A stretch of 64,000 bases of DNA from Amycolatopsis sp. MtRt-6 (lineage in GTDB: Bacteria; Actinomycetota; Actinomycetes; Mycobacteriales; Pseudonocardiaceae): NCBI RefSeq assembly GCF_017308975.1, contig NZ_JADWPD010000030.1:62001-126000 (forward strand). Reading direction: 5' to 3'. Shown here piece after piece: positions 15,356 to 24,065 of the stretch. Position 1 is the stretch's first letter, and each line of letters begins with the position of its first letter. Under the pieces are notes generated by a model. The model had not been told where the DNA came from. It made no database searches and saw nothing but the letters and a program-made list of their open reading frames with translations. The position numbers and the translations under genes were made by a program.

Positions 15356-16321
15356 ATGAAGACGATGCGAGCGGCGGTGTGCGTCCGCGCCGGCGGACCG
15401 GAAGTGCTGGAGATCCACGAACGGCCCGTGCCGGCGATCCGGGACGGCTGGAGCCTGGTGCGGGTCAAGGGCGCCGGCCTGAATCGGTCGGAGCTGCGCA
15501 CCCGCCAAGGACACTCCCCGGACGTCGCCTTCCCGCGCGTGCTCGGGATCGAATGCGCCGGCACCATCGCCGCCTCGACCGACCCGCGGCTGCCCGAGGG
15601 CACCACGGTCGCGGCGATGATGGGGGAGATGGGCCGCGCCTTCGACGGCGGCTACGCCGAATACGCGCTGCTGCCCAACCGGCTGCTGATGCCGGTCACC
15701 ACCACCCTGCCCTGGGAGGTCCTGGCCGCGCTCCCCGAGACGTACCTGACCGCGCACGGCGCCCTCGACGCGCTCGGGATCGGCCCGCACAGCACCGGAC
15801 GGCTGCTGATCCGCGGCGGCACGTCCTCGGTCGGACTGGCCGCGGCCGCCATCGCGACCGGCCACGGCCTCGACGTCGCCACCACCACCCGCAGCCCGGC
15901 CAAAGCAGCGGCACTGACCGGCCACGTGCTCATCGACGACGGCGGCCCGCTGACCGGCCTGGCGCAGCTGTGGCCCGACGGCCCGGACTGGGTTCTCGAC
16001 CTCGTCGGCGCCCGCACGGCGGTGGAGTCCCTGCGCCTGGTCCGCCGCGGCGGCATGGTCTGCGTGGCGGGCTCGCTCAGCGGCTGGATCGTCCCGGACT
16101 TCGAGCCCATCGCGAAGATCCCTTCCGGGACCAGGCTGACCGCCTTCCACAGCGACAACCTCAAAGGCAGCACGGAGCTGCTGCGGCGGATCGTCGGCGA
16201 AGTCGAGGCCGGTGCTTACCGGCCGCACGTCGACCGGGTCTTCCCGCTGGACGACATCGTCGCGGCTCACCGGTACATGGAAGAGGACCGTGCCACGGGA
16301 AAACTCGTCGTGGTGCCCTAG
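15356..16321 (+). CDS. MDR family oxidoreductase (quinone oxidoreductase-like)
   Basis: The 321-residue protein has the medium-chain dehydrogenase/reductase fold: a GroES-like N-domain (AAVCVRAGGPEVLEIHERPVP, then LGIECAGTIAAS) and a Rossmann domain with RGGTSSVGLAAAAIATGHGLDVA. It lacks the catalytic and structural zinc Cys/His sets of alcohol dehydrogenases, so it is most like NADPH-dependent quinone oxidoreductases or enoyl reductases. ATG 15356 is taken as the start because the conserved MKTMRAAVC begins there. It is probably regulated by the divergent AraC protein. Its stop codon overlaps that of the convergent M20 gene within CTAG. Confidence 0.88.
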   Translation: MKTMRAAVCVRAGGPEVLEIHERPVPAIRDGWSLVRVKGAGLNRSELRTRQGHSPDVAFPRVLGIECAGTIAASTDPRLPEGTTVAAMMGEMGRAFDGGYAEYALLPNRLLMPVTTTLPWEVLAALPETYLTAHGALDALGIGPHSTGRLLIRGGTSSVGLAAAAIATGHGLDVATTTRSPAKAAALTGHVLIDDGGPLTGLAQLWPDGPDWVLDLVGARTAVESLRLVRRGGMVCVAGSLSGWIVPDFEPIAKIPSGTRLTAFHSDNLKGSTELLRRIVGEVEAGAYRPHVDRVFPLDDIVAAHRYMEEDRATGKLVVVP

Positions 16322-17616
16322 CAGCTCTCGAGGAACCGGGCCAGGACGCGGGTGCCGAAGTGCAGGCCCTCCACCGGCACCCGCTCGTCCACCCCGTGCG
16401 CCATCGCCCGGTACGGGAACCCCTTCGGCAGCCACAGCGGCGCGAAGCCGTAGCAGGCGATCCCCAGCTGCGCGAACGCCTTCGCGTCCGTCCCGCCGCC
16501 CAGGCAGTACGGCACCACCACCGCTTCGGGGTCCTCCGCCCGCAACGCCGAGGCCATCGCGGAGAACCACGGCGAATCCACCGGTGCCTGCACCGGCGGC
16601 TGGTGCGCGACGAACTCGCGCGTCACGCCCTCGCCGAGCAGGTCGTCCAGTGCGGCGAACAACGACTCCTCGGTCCCGGGCAGCACCCGCACGTCGACCT
16701 GGGCGGTCGCCGTCGTCGGGATCACGTTCACCTTGTAGCCCGCGGCCAGCATCGTCGGGGTCGTGCTGTTGCGGACCGTCGGCAGCACCAGCGCGCCCGC
16801 CGGGCCGAGGGCGGCCACCGCCGCGTCCACGCCGTCCGAAGAGGACAGATCCACCGGGACGCCCAGCGCCGAGCCGGTCCGCTCCAGGAACGCCCGGACC
16901 GCCGGCGTCAGCGACACCGGCCATCGGTGGGACGCGATCCGGTGCAACGCCTCCACCAACCGGGTGACGGCGTTCTCGTCGTTCGGGCGCGAGCCGTGCC
17001 CGGCCCGGCCACGGGCGGTCAGCCGCAGGTGCGCCGTCCCGCGCTCGGCCGTGCCCACCGGGTACAGGCGCACGTCACGGCCGTCGGCGGCGGGTACGTG
17101 GTAGGTGTAGCCGCCCGACTCGCTGATCGCCGCCACGCAGCCCTCGAACAGTTCCGGATGGGAAGCGACCAGCCAGTGCGCGCCCCACTCGCCGCGGTCC
17201 TCCTCGTCGGAGACGAACGCCAGCACCAGCTCCCGCCGCGGCCGCGCCCCGCCGGCCAGCGCCGCCAGCACCATCGCCACGAAGTCCTTCATGTCGGTCG
17301 CGCCGCGGCCCCACAGGTACCCGTCGCGCACCTCGCCGGCGAACGGCGGCACCGACCAGTCCGCGGCGTCCGCCGGGACGACGTCCAGGTGTCCCTGCAC
17401 CAGGAGCGCCGGCAGTGACGGATCGGTGCCCGGCACCCGCGCGATCACGCTGGCCCGGCCCGGCGCCGCCTCCAGGATCCGCGAGGGGATGCCCAGGCCG
17501 TCGAGGAACGCGGCCACGTACTCCGCGGCCGGCCGCTCCGGGTTGGCGTCGTTGTTCCCGCGGTTGGTCGTGTCGAACCGGATCAGGTCCGCGCACAGCT
17601 CGACGACGTCAGCCAT
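16318..17616 (-). CDS. M20 family metallopeptidase
   Basis: The 432-residue protein is a di-zinc M20/M25/M40 exopeptidase or deacylase. Metal and catalytic motifs are visible: LLVQGHLDVVP (His ligand, Asp), GRGATDMKDF (bridging Asp), SDEEDRGEWG (catalytic Glu and ligand), and a late GGGTDAKAF region. The dimerisation domain is inserted between. Related enzymes remove N-terminal residues or split dipeptides. Its ATG lies inside the last 8 nt of the upstream M55 D-aminopeptidase gene, so the two are coupled and probably act on the same imported peptides. It has no signal peptide, so it is cytosolic. Confidence 0.9.
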   Translation of the reverse strand: MADVVELCADLIRFDTTNRGNNDANPERPAAEYVAAFLDGLGIPSRILEAAPGRASVIARVPGTDPSLPALLVQGHLDVVPADAADWSVPPFAGEVRDGYLWGRGATDMKDFVAMVLAALAGGARPRRELVLAFVSDEEDRGEWGAHWLVASHPELFEGCVAAISESGGYTYHVPAADGRDVRLYPVGTAERGTAHLRLTARGRAGHGSRPNDENAVTRLVEALHRIASHRWPVSLTPAVRAFLERTGSALGVPVDLSSSDGVDAAVAALGPAGALVLPTVRNSTTPTMLAAGYKVNVIPTTATAQVDVRVLPGTEESLFAALDDLLGEGVTREFVAHQPPVQAPVDSPWFSAMASALRAEDPEAVVVPYCLGGGTDAKAFAQLGIACYGFAPLWLPKGFPYRAMAHGVDERVPVEGLHFGTRVLARFLESC

Positions 17617-18436
17617 AGATACCCTGCACCGCCCCCGCCGCGATCGCCGTGACGACCTTGAAGCACTTCATCGCCTCGGTCATGTCCGGCGCGTCGAACC
17701 CGACCCGCCGCGTCCCGATCTGCTCCACCGTCGGGATCACCGCCGTCGCCTGCGCCAGGTGGCTCGCGTCGAACTCCACCTCGATCCGGTGCGCGCGCAC
17801 CCGGCGTTCCTCCCGGCCCGCGCGCGCCATCGCGTCGGCCGCCGCGCCCGTCAGCAGCTCCGCCGTGCGCGAGGGCGGCAGGCAGATCGCCGCGTACCGG
17901 CTCACGCACTCCTTCACCTGGACCAGCTCCGCCTCCGGAGCGTAATCACGAGCGTCCTCACACGTTTTGTCGTCACCCGAAACGAGCAGGACAGGGACGC
18001 CGTACTCCGCGGCCATGCCCGCGTTCAGCCGCCCCTCGCTCGCCGGCACGTCGTCCAGCCACACCCCGGTGATCTGGTTCTCCAGGTACGTGTGGGAAAG
18101 AACCCCGTCGAAGCCCGCCCCGGCGTGGTAGCCGAGGAACACCACACCGTCCACACCGGAATCGACGCCCTGCATCATCGACAGCGGCTTGTGCCGCCCG
18201 GTGAGCATCCGCGCCCGCGGGTCCAGGTCCTCCAGCAGCAGGTTCCGCTGCGACGAGTGCGCCTCGTTGACCAGCACATCGCTCGCCCCGGCCGCGTACA
18301 GCCCGGCCAGCACCGCGTTGACGTCGCCGGTGAACAGCCGCCGGAAGCGGTCCCACTGCGGCGAACCGGGCACGACGTCGTCGGTCCAGGTGACGCCGGT
18401 GGCGCCCTCCATGTCCGCCGAGATCAGGATGCGCAT
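17609..18436 (-). CDS. M55 family D-aminopeptidase (DppA-like)
   Basis: The 275-residue protein begins MRILISADMEGATGV, the zinc-binding SADxEG signature of M55 D-aminopeptidases, and continues with VNEAHSSQRNL, FLGYHAGAG and SHTYLENQ, which carry further ligands. Bacillus DppA releases N-terminal D-amino acids from D-Ala-D-Ala and D-Ala-Gly-Gly, probably to use cell-wall peptides. In Bacillus dppA is the first gene of the dipeptide transporter operon; here it diverges from a complete peptide ABC importer, which supports the same role. The start is leaderless (TAGAGT, 7 nt, ATG). Confidence 0.92.
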   Translation of the reverse strand: MRILISADMEGATGVTWTDDVVPGSPQWDRFRRLFTGDVNAVLAGLYAAGASDVLVNEAHSSQRNLLLEDLDPRARMLTGRHKPLSMMQGVDSGVDGVVFLGYHAGAGFDGVLSHTYLENQITGVWLDDVPASEGRLNAGMAAEYGVPVLLVSGDDKTCEDARDYAPEAELVQVKECVSRYAAICLPPSRTAELLTGAAADAMARAGREERRVRAHRIEVEFDASHLAQATAVIPTVEQIGTRRVGFDAPDMTEAMKCFKVVTAIAAGAVQGIYG

Positions 18437-18443
18437 GCCGGGC

Positions 18444-18449
18444 ACTCTA
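18444..18449 (-). promoter_or_regulatory. -10 box for M55/M20 operon
   Basis: TAGAGT on the minus strand is 7 nt before the ATG at 18436, a leaderless promoter for the peptidase pair. The rest of the 181-bp divergent gap, to 18617, must hold the importer promoter; I see no clear operator in it. Confidence 0.5.
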
Positions 18450-18617
18450 GCCAGCGCACCCGGTGCCCGGACGCGGAACGCCCGCATTGCCGAATATCAC
18501 TCAGCGTGACGATCAGGCGGTCGATAACGATCGGGCACCTGCCGAGGCCGCAACATATTGCGCGGTTGTCCCGATATGTGGTTACTTCTCGTCTTCGGGG
18601 AGGCTCACAAGCGAACG

Positions 18618-20450
18618 ATGGGGTGGTTTTCGGTGCAGTTCCAACGCAGATCCGGGCGTTTCGCCCGCGTGGGCGCGGTCGTCGCGGCCGCGACACTGGT
18701 GGCGATCCCGCTCGCCGTGCCCGCCCAGGCCCAGCAGGGCAAGGTGCTGCGGGTCGCGCTCACCACCGGCATCGACCACCTCAACCCCTTCACCGCCGTG
18801 CTCTCGGCCTCCACGCAGATCGGCCGGTTCACCTTCGAGTTCCTGACCATCCCGAACGCGGAGAAGGCCGAGGCCTCGCCCGCGCTCGCCGAGTCCTGGA
18901 CCCCTTCGGCGGACAAGCTCACCTGGACCTTCAAGATCCGCAGCGGCGTCAAGTGGAGCGACGGCAAGCCGGTGACCGCCCGCGACGCGGCGTACACCTT
19001 CAACCGCATGCTCACCGACGAGAACGCCCGCACCGCCAACGGCAACTACGTCGCCAACTTCGAGACGGTCACCGCCCCCGACGACACCACCCTCGTCATC
19101 AAGACCAAAGCCGTCCAGGTCAACATGAACCTGCTCGACGTGCCGATCGTCCCGCAGCACATCTGGGAGCCGATCAAGGACCTCAAGGACCCCTCGACCG
19201 ACACCCTCGCCGTCGCCGGCGTCTCCGACGGCCCGTTCCAGGTCACCGAGTACAAGCCGAACGAGTACGTCAAGTTCAAGGCCAACAAGGACTACTGGCG
19301 CGGCGCCCCCAAGATCGACGAACTGCAGCTGCTGCAGTTCAAGGACACCGAAGCCGCGGTCAACGCGCTCAAGCAGGGCGAAGTCGACGTCATCAACCGG
19401 CTCAACCCCAACCAGTTCGCCGCGCTGCAGGGCCAGCAGGGCATCACCACCAACGCCGCCCCCGGCCGCCGCTACGACGAGCTGGCTATCAACTTCGGCG
19501 TCACCGACAACGCCAACAACCCGATCGGCGACGGCAACCCGGTCCTCAAGGACATCAACGTCCGCAAGGCCATCACCCAGGCGGTGGACACCCAGGCCAT
19601 CGTCGACAAGGTCCTCAAGGGCCTCGGCCAGGTCGGCGGCGGCGTCGTGCCCGCCATCTACGCCGACTACCACTGGGACCCCAGCGACAGCGAGAAGGTC
19701 AAGTTCGACCTCGCCGCCGCCAACACCACCCTCGAGCAGGCCGGCTACAAGAAGGGCCCCGACGGCGTCCGCACCGCCCCCGGCGGCGCCAAGCTGGAAC
19801 TGCGCCTGACCGGCCATTCCAACCGCAGCTACGACCAGGGCGTCGCCCAGTACGTCACCGGCTGGCTCAAGGACATCGGCATCACCGTCAAGCAGGACCT
19901 CGTCTCCGACGACGAGCTCTCCGACCGCACCGCCACCGGCAAGTACGACCTCGCCATCGGCGGCTACGGCACCAACCCCGACCCGGACTACGCGCTGTCG
20001 CTGCACACCTGCGCGGCCCGGCCCAGCGCGGACGGCAAGGGCGGCAGCACCGACACCTTCTTCTGCGACGCCCAGTACGACGAGCTGTACAAGAAACAGC
20101 TCACCGAAACCGACGACGCCAAGCGCGCCGAGTACGTCAAGCAGGCACAGGCCCGGCTCTACAGCCAGTTCCCGACGATCGTGCTCGACTACCAGAACAC
20201 CCTCGAGGCCTACCGCTCCGACAAGTTCTCCGGCTTCACCACCCAGCCGCAGCCCAAGGGCGCCATCCTCGAGCAGACCGGCTACTGGGGCGTCTACGGC
20301 GCCACCCCCGCCGGCACCACGAACACCGCCGGTTCCGGCAGCGGCAACACCGTGCTGTGGATCGTCATCGGCGCCGTCGTCGTGGTGGTGCTCGTCGGCG
20401 GCGGCATCGCACTGGGCCGCCGCAACAAGACCTCGGAAGACCGCGAGTAA
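18618..20450 (+). CDS. Peptide ABC transporter substrate-binding protein, C-terminally anchored
   Basis: The 610-residue protein is an SBP_bac_5 (family 5) oligopeptide-binding protein: LRVALTTGIDHLNPF at the mature N-terminus, LAESWTPSADKLTWTFKIRSGVKWSDGKPVTARD, and many DppA/OppA-type landmarks. The signal sequence (RVGAVVAAATLVAIPLAVPA) has no lipobox Cys. A single membrane helix near the C-terminus (VLWIVIGAVVVVVLVGGG, then RRNKTSEDRE) probably anchors it instead of a lipid. It is the first gene of a five-domain importer transcribed together with two permeases and a fused ATPase, with gaps of 3 nt or overlaps. ATG 18618 is chosen because it begins the signal peptide. Confidence 0.92.
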   Translation: MGWFSVQFQRRSGRFARVGAVVAAATLVAIPLAVPAQAQQGKVLRVALTTGIDHLNPFTAVLSASTQIGRFTFEFLTIPNAEKAEASPALAESWTPSADKLTWTFKIRSGVKWSDGKPVTARDAAYTFNRMLTDENARTANGNYVANFETVTAPDDTTLVIKTKAVQVNMNLLDVPIVPQHIWEPIKDLKDPSTDTLAVAGVSDGPFQVTEYKPNEYVKFKANKDYWRGAPKIDELQLLQFKDTEAAVNALKQGEVDVINRLNPNQFAALQGQQGITTNAAPGRRYDELAINFGVTDNANNPIGDGNPVLKDINVRKAITQAVDTQAIVDKVLKGLGQVGGGVVPAIYADYHWDPSDSEKVKFDLAAANTTLEQAGYKKGPDGVRTAPGGAKLELRLTGHSNRSYDQGVAQYVTGWLKDIGITVKQDLVSDDELSDRTATGKYDLAIGGYGTNPDPDYALSLHTCAARPSADGKGGSTDTFFCDAQYDELYKKQLTETDDAKRAEYVKQAQARLYSQFPTIVLDYQNTLEAYRSDKFSGFTTQPQPKGAILEQTGYWGVYGATPAGTTNTAGSGSGNTVLWIVIGAVVVVVLVGGGIALGRRNKTSEDRE

Positions 20451-20453
20451 CAA

Positions 20454-21479
20454 ATGACCGCCCCCGAACAAGCCGCGGTGCTCGCCGACCCCGACGAGCA
20501 CCGCGGCGGAACCGGCACGGCCCGGTTCGTCCTCACCAAGATCGTCGAAGCGCTGATCAGCATCGTCCTGGTGGTCGTGCTGTTCTTCTTCCTCTTCCGG
20601 ATGCTGCCCGGCGACCCGGTCGCGGCGATGACCCGCGACCGCGTCACCAGCCCCCAGCAGCTGGCCGAGCTGCGCGAGAAGATGGGCGTCGACAAGCCCG
20701 TCCTCGTGCAGTTCGGCAACTACTTCTGGAACCTGCTGCACGGCGACCTCGGCGAATCCCGGCTGCTCAACAACGGCCGCCCGGTCGCCGACATGATCGG
20801 CGAACGGCTCTGGCCGACCATCCTGCTCGTCGGCAGCGCCACCCTGCTCGCCGTCGTCCTCGGGCTGTGGCTGGGCATCCGCGCCGCCTGGCGCCGCGAC
20901 AGCTTCTTCGACCGCAGCCAGACCGGGCTCGCCCTGACCCTCTGGTCGGTCCCGCAGTTCTGGCTCGGCCTGATGCTGCTCGTCGTCACGAACGGGCTGT
21001 TCCCCAGCCGCGGCATGCACTCGCCCGACGCCGCTCCGGACTTCCTGTCCCAGACCCTCGACGTCCTGCACCACCTGGTGCTGCCGTGCGTGACGCTGCT
21101 GGCGGTGTTCTACGCCCAGTACATGCTGATCATGCGGTCGTCGCTGCTGGGGGAGATGAACGCCGACTACCTCACCACCGCCCGCGCCAAGGGCCTGCGC
21201 GACGACCTCGTCCGCCGCCGCCACGCCGTCCCCAACGCCCTGCTGCCCACCACCACGCTGGTGTTCATGCAGTTCGGCTCGGTGCTGGCCGGCGCGGTCA
21301 CCGTCGAAGCCGTGTTCAGCTGGCCCGGCCTCGGCCAGCTGACCTACGACGCCCTGCACGGCCCCGACCTGCCGGTGCTGCAGGGCGTGTTCACCGTGCT
21401 GGCGGCCGCGGTGGTGCTGATGAACCTGCTCGCGGAACTGCTCTACCGCGTGCTCGACCCGAGGGTGCGTACCTCATGA
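20454..21479 (+). CDS. Peptide ABC transporter permease (DppB-type)
   Basis: The 341-residue membrane protein belongs to the DppB/OppB family. An N-terminal helix (ALISIVLVVVLFFFLFRMLPGDPV) carries the family's PGDP motif, and further helices follow to LLYRVLDPRVR at the end. The EAA-type coupling region reads YLTTARAKGLRDDLVRRRHAVPNAL, which contacts the ATPase. It starts 3 nt after the binding-protein gene, and its stop overlaps the next start (ATGA). Confidence 0.93.
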   Translation: MTAPEQAAVLADPDEHRGGTGTARFVLTKIVEALISIVLVVVLFFFLFRMLPGDPVAAMTRDRVTSPQQLAELREKMGVDKPVLVQFGNYFWNLLHGDLGESRLLNNGRPVADMIGERLWPTILLVGSATLLAVVLGLWLGIRAAWRRDSFFDRSQTGLALTLWSVPQFWLGLMLLVVTNGLFPSRGMHSPDAAPDFLSQTLDVLHHLVLPCVTLLAVFYAQYMLIMRSSLLGEMNADYLTTARAKGLRDDLVRRRHAVPNALLPTTTLVFMQFGSVLAGAVTVEAVFSWPGLGQLTYDALHGPDLPVLQGVFTVLAAAVVLMNLLAELLYRVLDPRVRTS

Positions 21480-22372
21480 CCACCGCCGAGACACCGCGGC
21501 AGATCGCCTGGAGCCGCCGCCGCGCGTCGCTGGCCAGGACCTGGCGCGAGTTCGCCGGCCAGCGGGCCGCGCTCACCGGGCTCGTCCTGCTCGGCGTCAC
21601 CGTGCTCGTCGCCCTGCTCCTGCCGCTGATCAGCGACGAGAGCGGCCTCGACGTCACCAAGGCCACCGGGGCACCGCTGTCCCCGCCGAACGCCGAGTTC
21701 TGGCTCGGCACCGACAACTTCGGCCGCTCGGTGCTGCTCATGACCGTCTGGGGCACCCGGATCTCCCTGCTCGTCGGGTTCTCCGCCGCCCTGCTGTCGG
21801 TCGTCATCGGCACCCTGATCGGCATCACCGCCGCCCACTTCGGCGGCTGGGTGTCGGCGACCCTCCTGCGGTTCACCGACTTCTTCCTGGTCCTGCCCTC
21901 GCTGATCCTCGCGATCGCGCTCTCGGCGGTGCTGCCCAAGGGCGTCGGCACGATCATCCTCGCCATCGGCTTCACCGCCTGGCCCAGCACCGCCCGGCTC
22001 GTCCGCGCCCAGACGCTGACCATCGAAAGCCGGCCCTACATCGAGCGCGCCCACGCCCTCGGCGGCGGCCACCTGCACATCGTCGGCAAGCACGTCCTGC
22101 CCGGCGTGATGCCGCTGGTCCTGGCCAACACCACCCTGGTCGTCGGCAACGCCGTCATCGCCGACGCCACCCTGTCGTTCCTCGGCGTCGGCGACCCCAA
22201 CTCCGTCACCTGGGGCCTGGTGCTGGAAAACGCGCTCAACAACGGCGCCATCAGCCGCGGCGCCTGGTGGAACGTGCTCCCGCCCGGCATCGCCATCGTC
22301 CTCGTCGTCCTCTTCTTCACCCTGGTCGGCCGGGGCCTGGAGACCGTGTTCAACCCGAGGTTGAAGAAGTGA
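21476..22372 (+). CDS. Peptide ABC transporter permease (DppC-type)
   Basis: The 298-residue protein is the second permease of the importer. It has the OppC_N segment (WREFAGQRAALTGLVLLGVTVLVALLLPLI), the GTDNFGRSVLLMTVWGTRISLLVG stretch typical of DppC, and a coupling loop YIERAHALGGGHLHIVGKHVLPGV. About six membrane segments are visible. It overlaps both neighbours by 4 nt, so it is strictly co-translated. Confidence 0.93.
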   Translation: MTTAETPRQIAWSRRRASLARTWREFAGQRAALTGLVLLGVTVLVALLLPLISDESGLDVTKATGAPLSPPNAEFWLGTDNFGRSVLLMTVWGTRISLLVGFSAALLSVVIGTLIGITAAHFGGWVSATLLRFTDFFLVLPSLILAIALSAVLPKGVGTIILAIGFTAWPSTARLVRAQTLTIESRPYIERAHALGGGHLHIVGKHVLPGVMPLVLANTTLVVGNAVIADATLSFLGVGDPNSVTWGLVLENALNNGAISRGAWWNVLPPGIAIVLVVLFFTLVGRGLETVFNPRLKK

Positions 22373-24018
22373 CCACCCCGCTGCTGCAGCTCACCGACCT
22401 GAACGTCACCTACGCGGTGGGGGACAAGGAGGTCCCCGCCGTCCGCGGCGTCGGCCTCACCCTCGACCCCGGCGGCACCCTCGGCGTCGCCGGCGAATCC
22501 GGCTCCGGCAAGTCCACCGTCGCGATGAGCGTGCTGCGGCTGCTGCCGCGCACGGCGAAGATCACCGGCGAGATCCGCCTCGACGGCGAAGACGTCACCA
22601 CCATGAAGTGGGGAAGGCTGCGCGCGGTCCGCTGGGCCGAGGCGTCGGTGGTGTTCCAGGGTGCCATGCACGCGCTCAACCCGGTCCGCAAGATCGGCGA
22701 GCAGATCGCCGAACCGCTGCGGCTGCACCCGCCGTCCGGCAAGGCCCTCACCGACGCGCAGGTCGACGCCCGCGTCGCCGAACTGCTCACCCAGGTCGAC
22801 CTGCCCCCGAGCCGGGCCGGCGCCTACCCGCACGAGCTGTCCGGCGGGCAGAAGCAGCGCGTCATGATCGCCATGGCCCTGGCCTGCTCACCCCGGCTGA
22901 TCATCGCCGACGAACCGACCACCGCCCTCGACGTCATCGTCCAGGCCCAGGTCCTCGCCCTGCTCTCGCGGCTGGTCGCCGACCAGCACATCGGGCTGAT
23001 CATGATCAGCCACGACCTGTCCGTGCTCGCCGCCACCTGCGAACGCATCGCCGTCATGTACGACGGGCAGATCGTCGAAGAAGGCCCCAGCGCCGACGTG
23101 ATGGGCTCGCCCAAACACGAGCACACGCAGGCGCTGGCCGCGGCGTTCCCGACAGTGGGCGACCCCGTGTCGCGGTTCGCCCCGGCCACCAGCAACCCGC
23201 TGCCACCCGAACCCGCGGACCGGGTGGCGGGCGAGCCGCTGCTGGCCGCGGAGAACCTGCGCGTGTCCTTCCGCGACCGCACCGGCAAGCGGATCAACGC
23301 CGTCGCCGGCGTCGACCTCACCGTGGCCCGCGACGAGATCGTCGCCCTGGTCGGCCAGTCCGGCTCCGGCAAGACGACGCTGGCCCGCACGCTGCTCGGC
23401 CTGCAGAAACCCGACTCCGGCGTGGTCCGCTACGCCGGGCACCCGGTGCCCACCGGTGGACCGGGCCTCAAGGCCTACCGCCGCCAGGTGCAGCTCGTCC
23501 TGCAGGACCCGACGAGCGCGCTGAACCCGGCCCACACGGTGTACGAGGCCGTCGCGGAGGGACCGCGGATCCACAAGCTCGCCGACGAGCGCGCCGTCGT
23601 CCACCGCGCCCTGGAGGCCGCGGAGCTGCGGCCGGCGGAGAAGTACGCCGACCGGTTGCCGCACCAGCTGTCGGGCGGCCAGCGCCAGCGCGTGGTCATC
23701 GCCGGGGCCCTCGCGCTGGAGCCGTCGGTGGTGGTGGCCGACGAACCGGTCGCCTCGCTCGACGCCTCCGTCCGCGGGGAGATCCTGGCGCTGCTGCTGC
23801 GGCTGCGCCGCGAACTCGGCCTCGCGGCACTGGTGATCACCCACGACCTCGGCCTGGCCTGGAACATCGCCGACCGCGTCGCCGTGATGTACCGCGGCGA
23901 GCTCGTCGAGACCGGTACCGTCGAACAGGTCCTGCTCGATCCGCAGCACGAGTACACGAAGTCCCTCCTGGCCGCTCTCCCCGGCGGCACCGCCCAGCGC
24001 CGCACCGTCGAAACCTGA
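22369..24018 (+). CDS. Fused double ATPase of peptide ABC importer (DppD-DppF type)
   Basis: The 549-residue protein contains two complete ABC ATPase domains. Domain 1 has Walker A GESGSGKST, signature LSGGQKQR and Walker B LIIADEPTTALD. Domain 2 has GQSGSGKTT, LSGGQRQR and VVVADEPVASLD. Each has a following H-loop (MISHDLSVL, VITHDLGLA). DppD-like and DppF-like halves are joined by a short linker near residues 270-295, so one polypeptide powers the DppBC pair. GTG 22369 overlaps the permease stop. No lipid, sugar or metal import signature is seen; peptides are the likely cargo, matching the divergent D-aminopeptidase. Confidence 0.93.
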   Translation: MTTPLLQLTDLNVTYAVGDKEVPAVRGVGLTLDPGGTLGVAGESGSGKSTVAMSVLRLLPRTAKITGEIRLDGEDVTTMKWGRLRAVRWAEASVVFQGAMHALNPVRKIGEQIAEPLRLHPPSGKALTDAQVDARVAELLTQVDLPPSRAGAYPHELSGGQKQRVMIAMALACSPRLIIADEPTTALDVIVQAQVLALLSRLVADQHIGLIMISHDLSVLAATCERIAVMYDGQIVEEGPSADVMGSPKHEHTQALAAAFPTVGDPVSRFAPATSNPLPPEPADRVAGEPLLAAENLRVSFRDRTGKRINAVAGVDLTVARDEIVALVGQSGSGKTTLARTLLGLQKPDSGVVRYAGHPVPTGGPGLKAYRRQVQLVLQDPTSALNPAHTVYEAVAEGPRIHKLADERAVVHRALEAAELRPAEKYADRLPHQLSGGQRQRVVIAGALALEPSVVVADEPVASLDASVRGEILALLLRLRRELGLAALVITHDLGLAWNIADRVAVMYRGELVETGTVEQVLLDPQHEYTKSLLAALPGGTAQRRTVET

Positions 24019-24065
24019 TACTGCGGGAACTCCACACGAGCGCGTTGTGTAACCTCCGAACGGAA

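Noticed and set aside
17291..21475. Single long plus-strand frame joined to the second peptide permease
   Set aside because: Only the part from ATG 21476 is protein-like. The upstream portion is Arg/Pro-rich, antisense or out of frame to the M20, M55, binding-protein and DppB genes.
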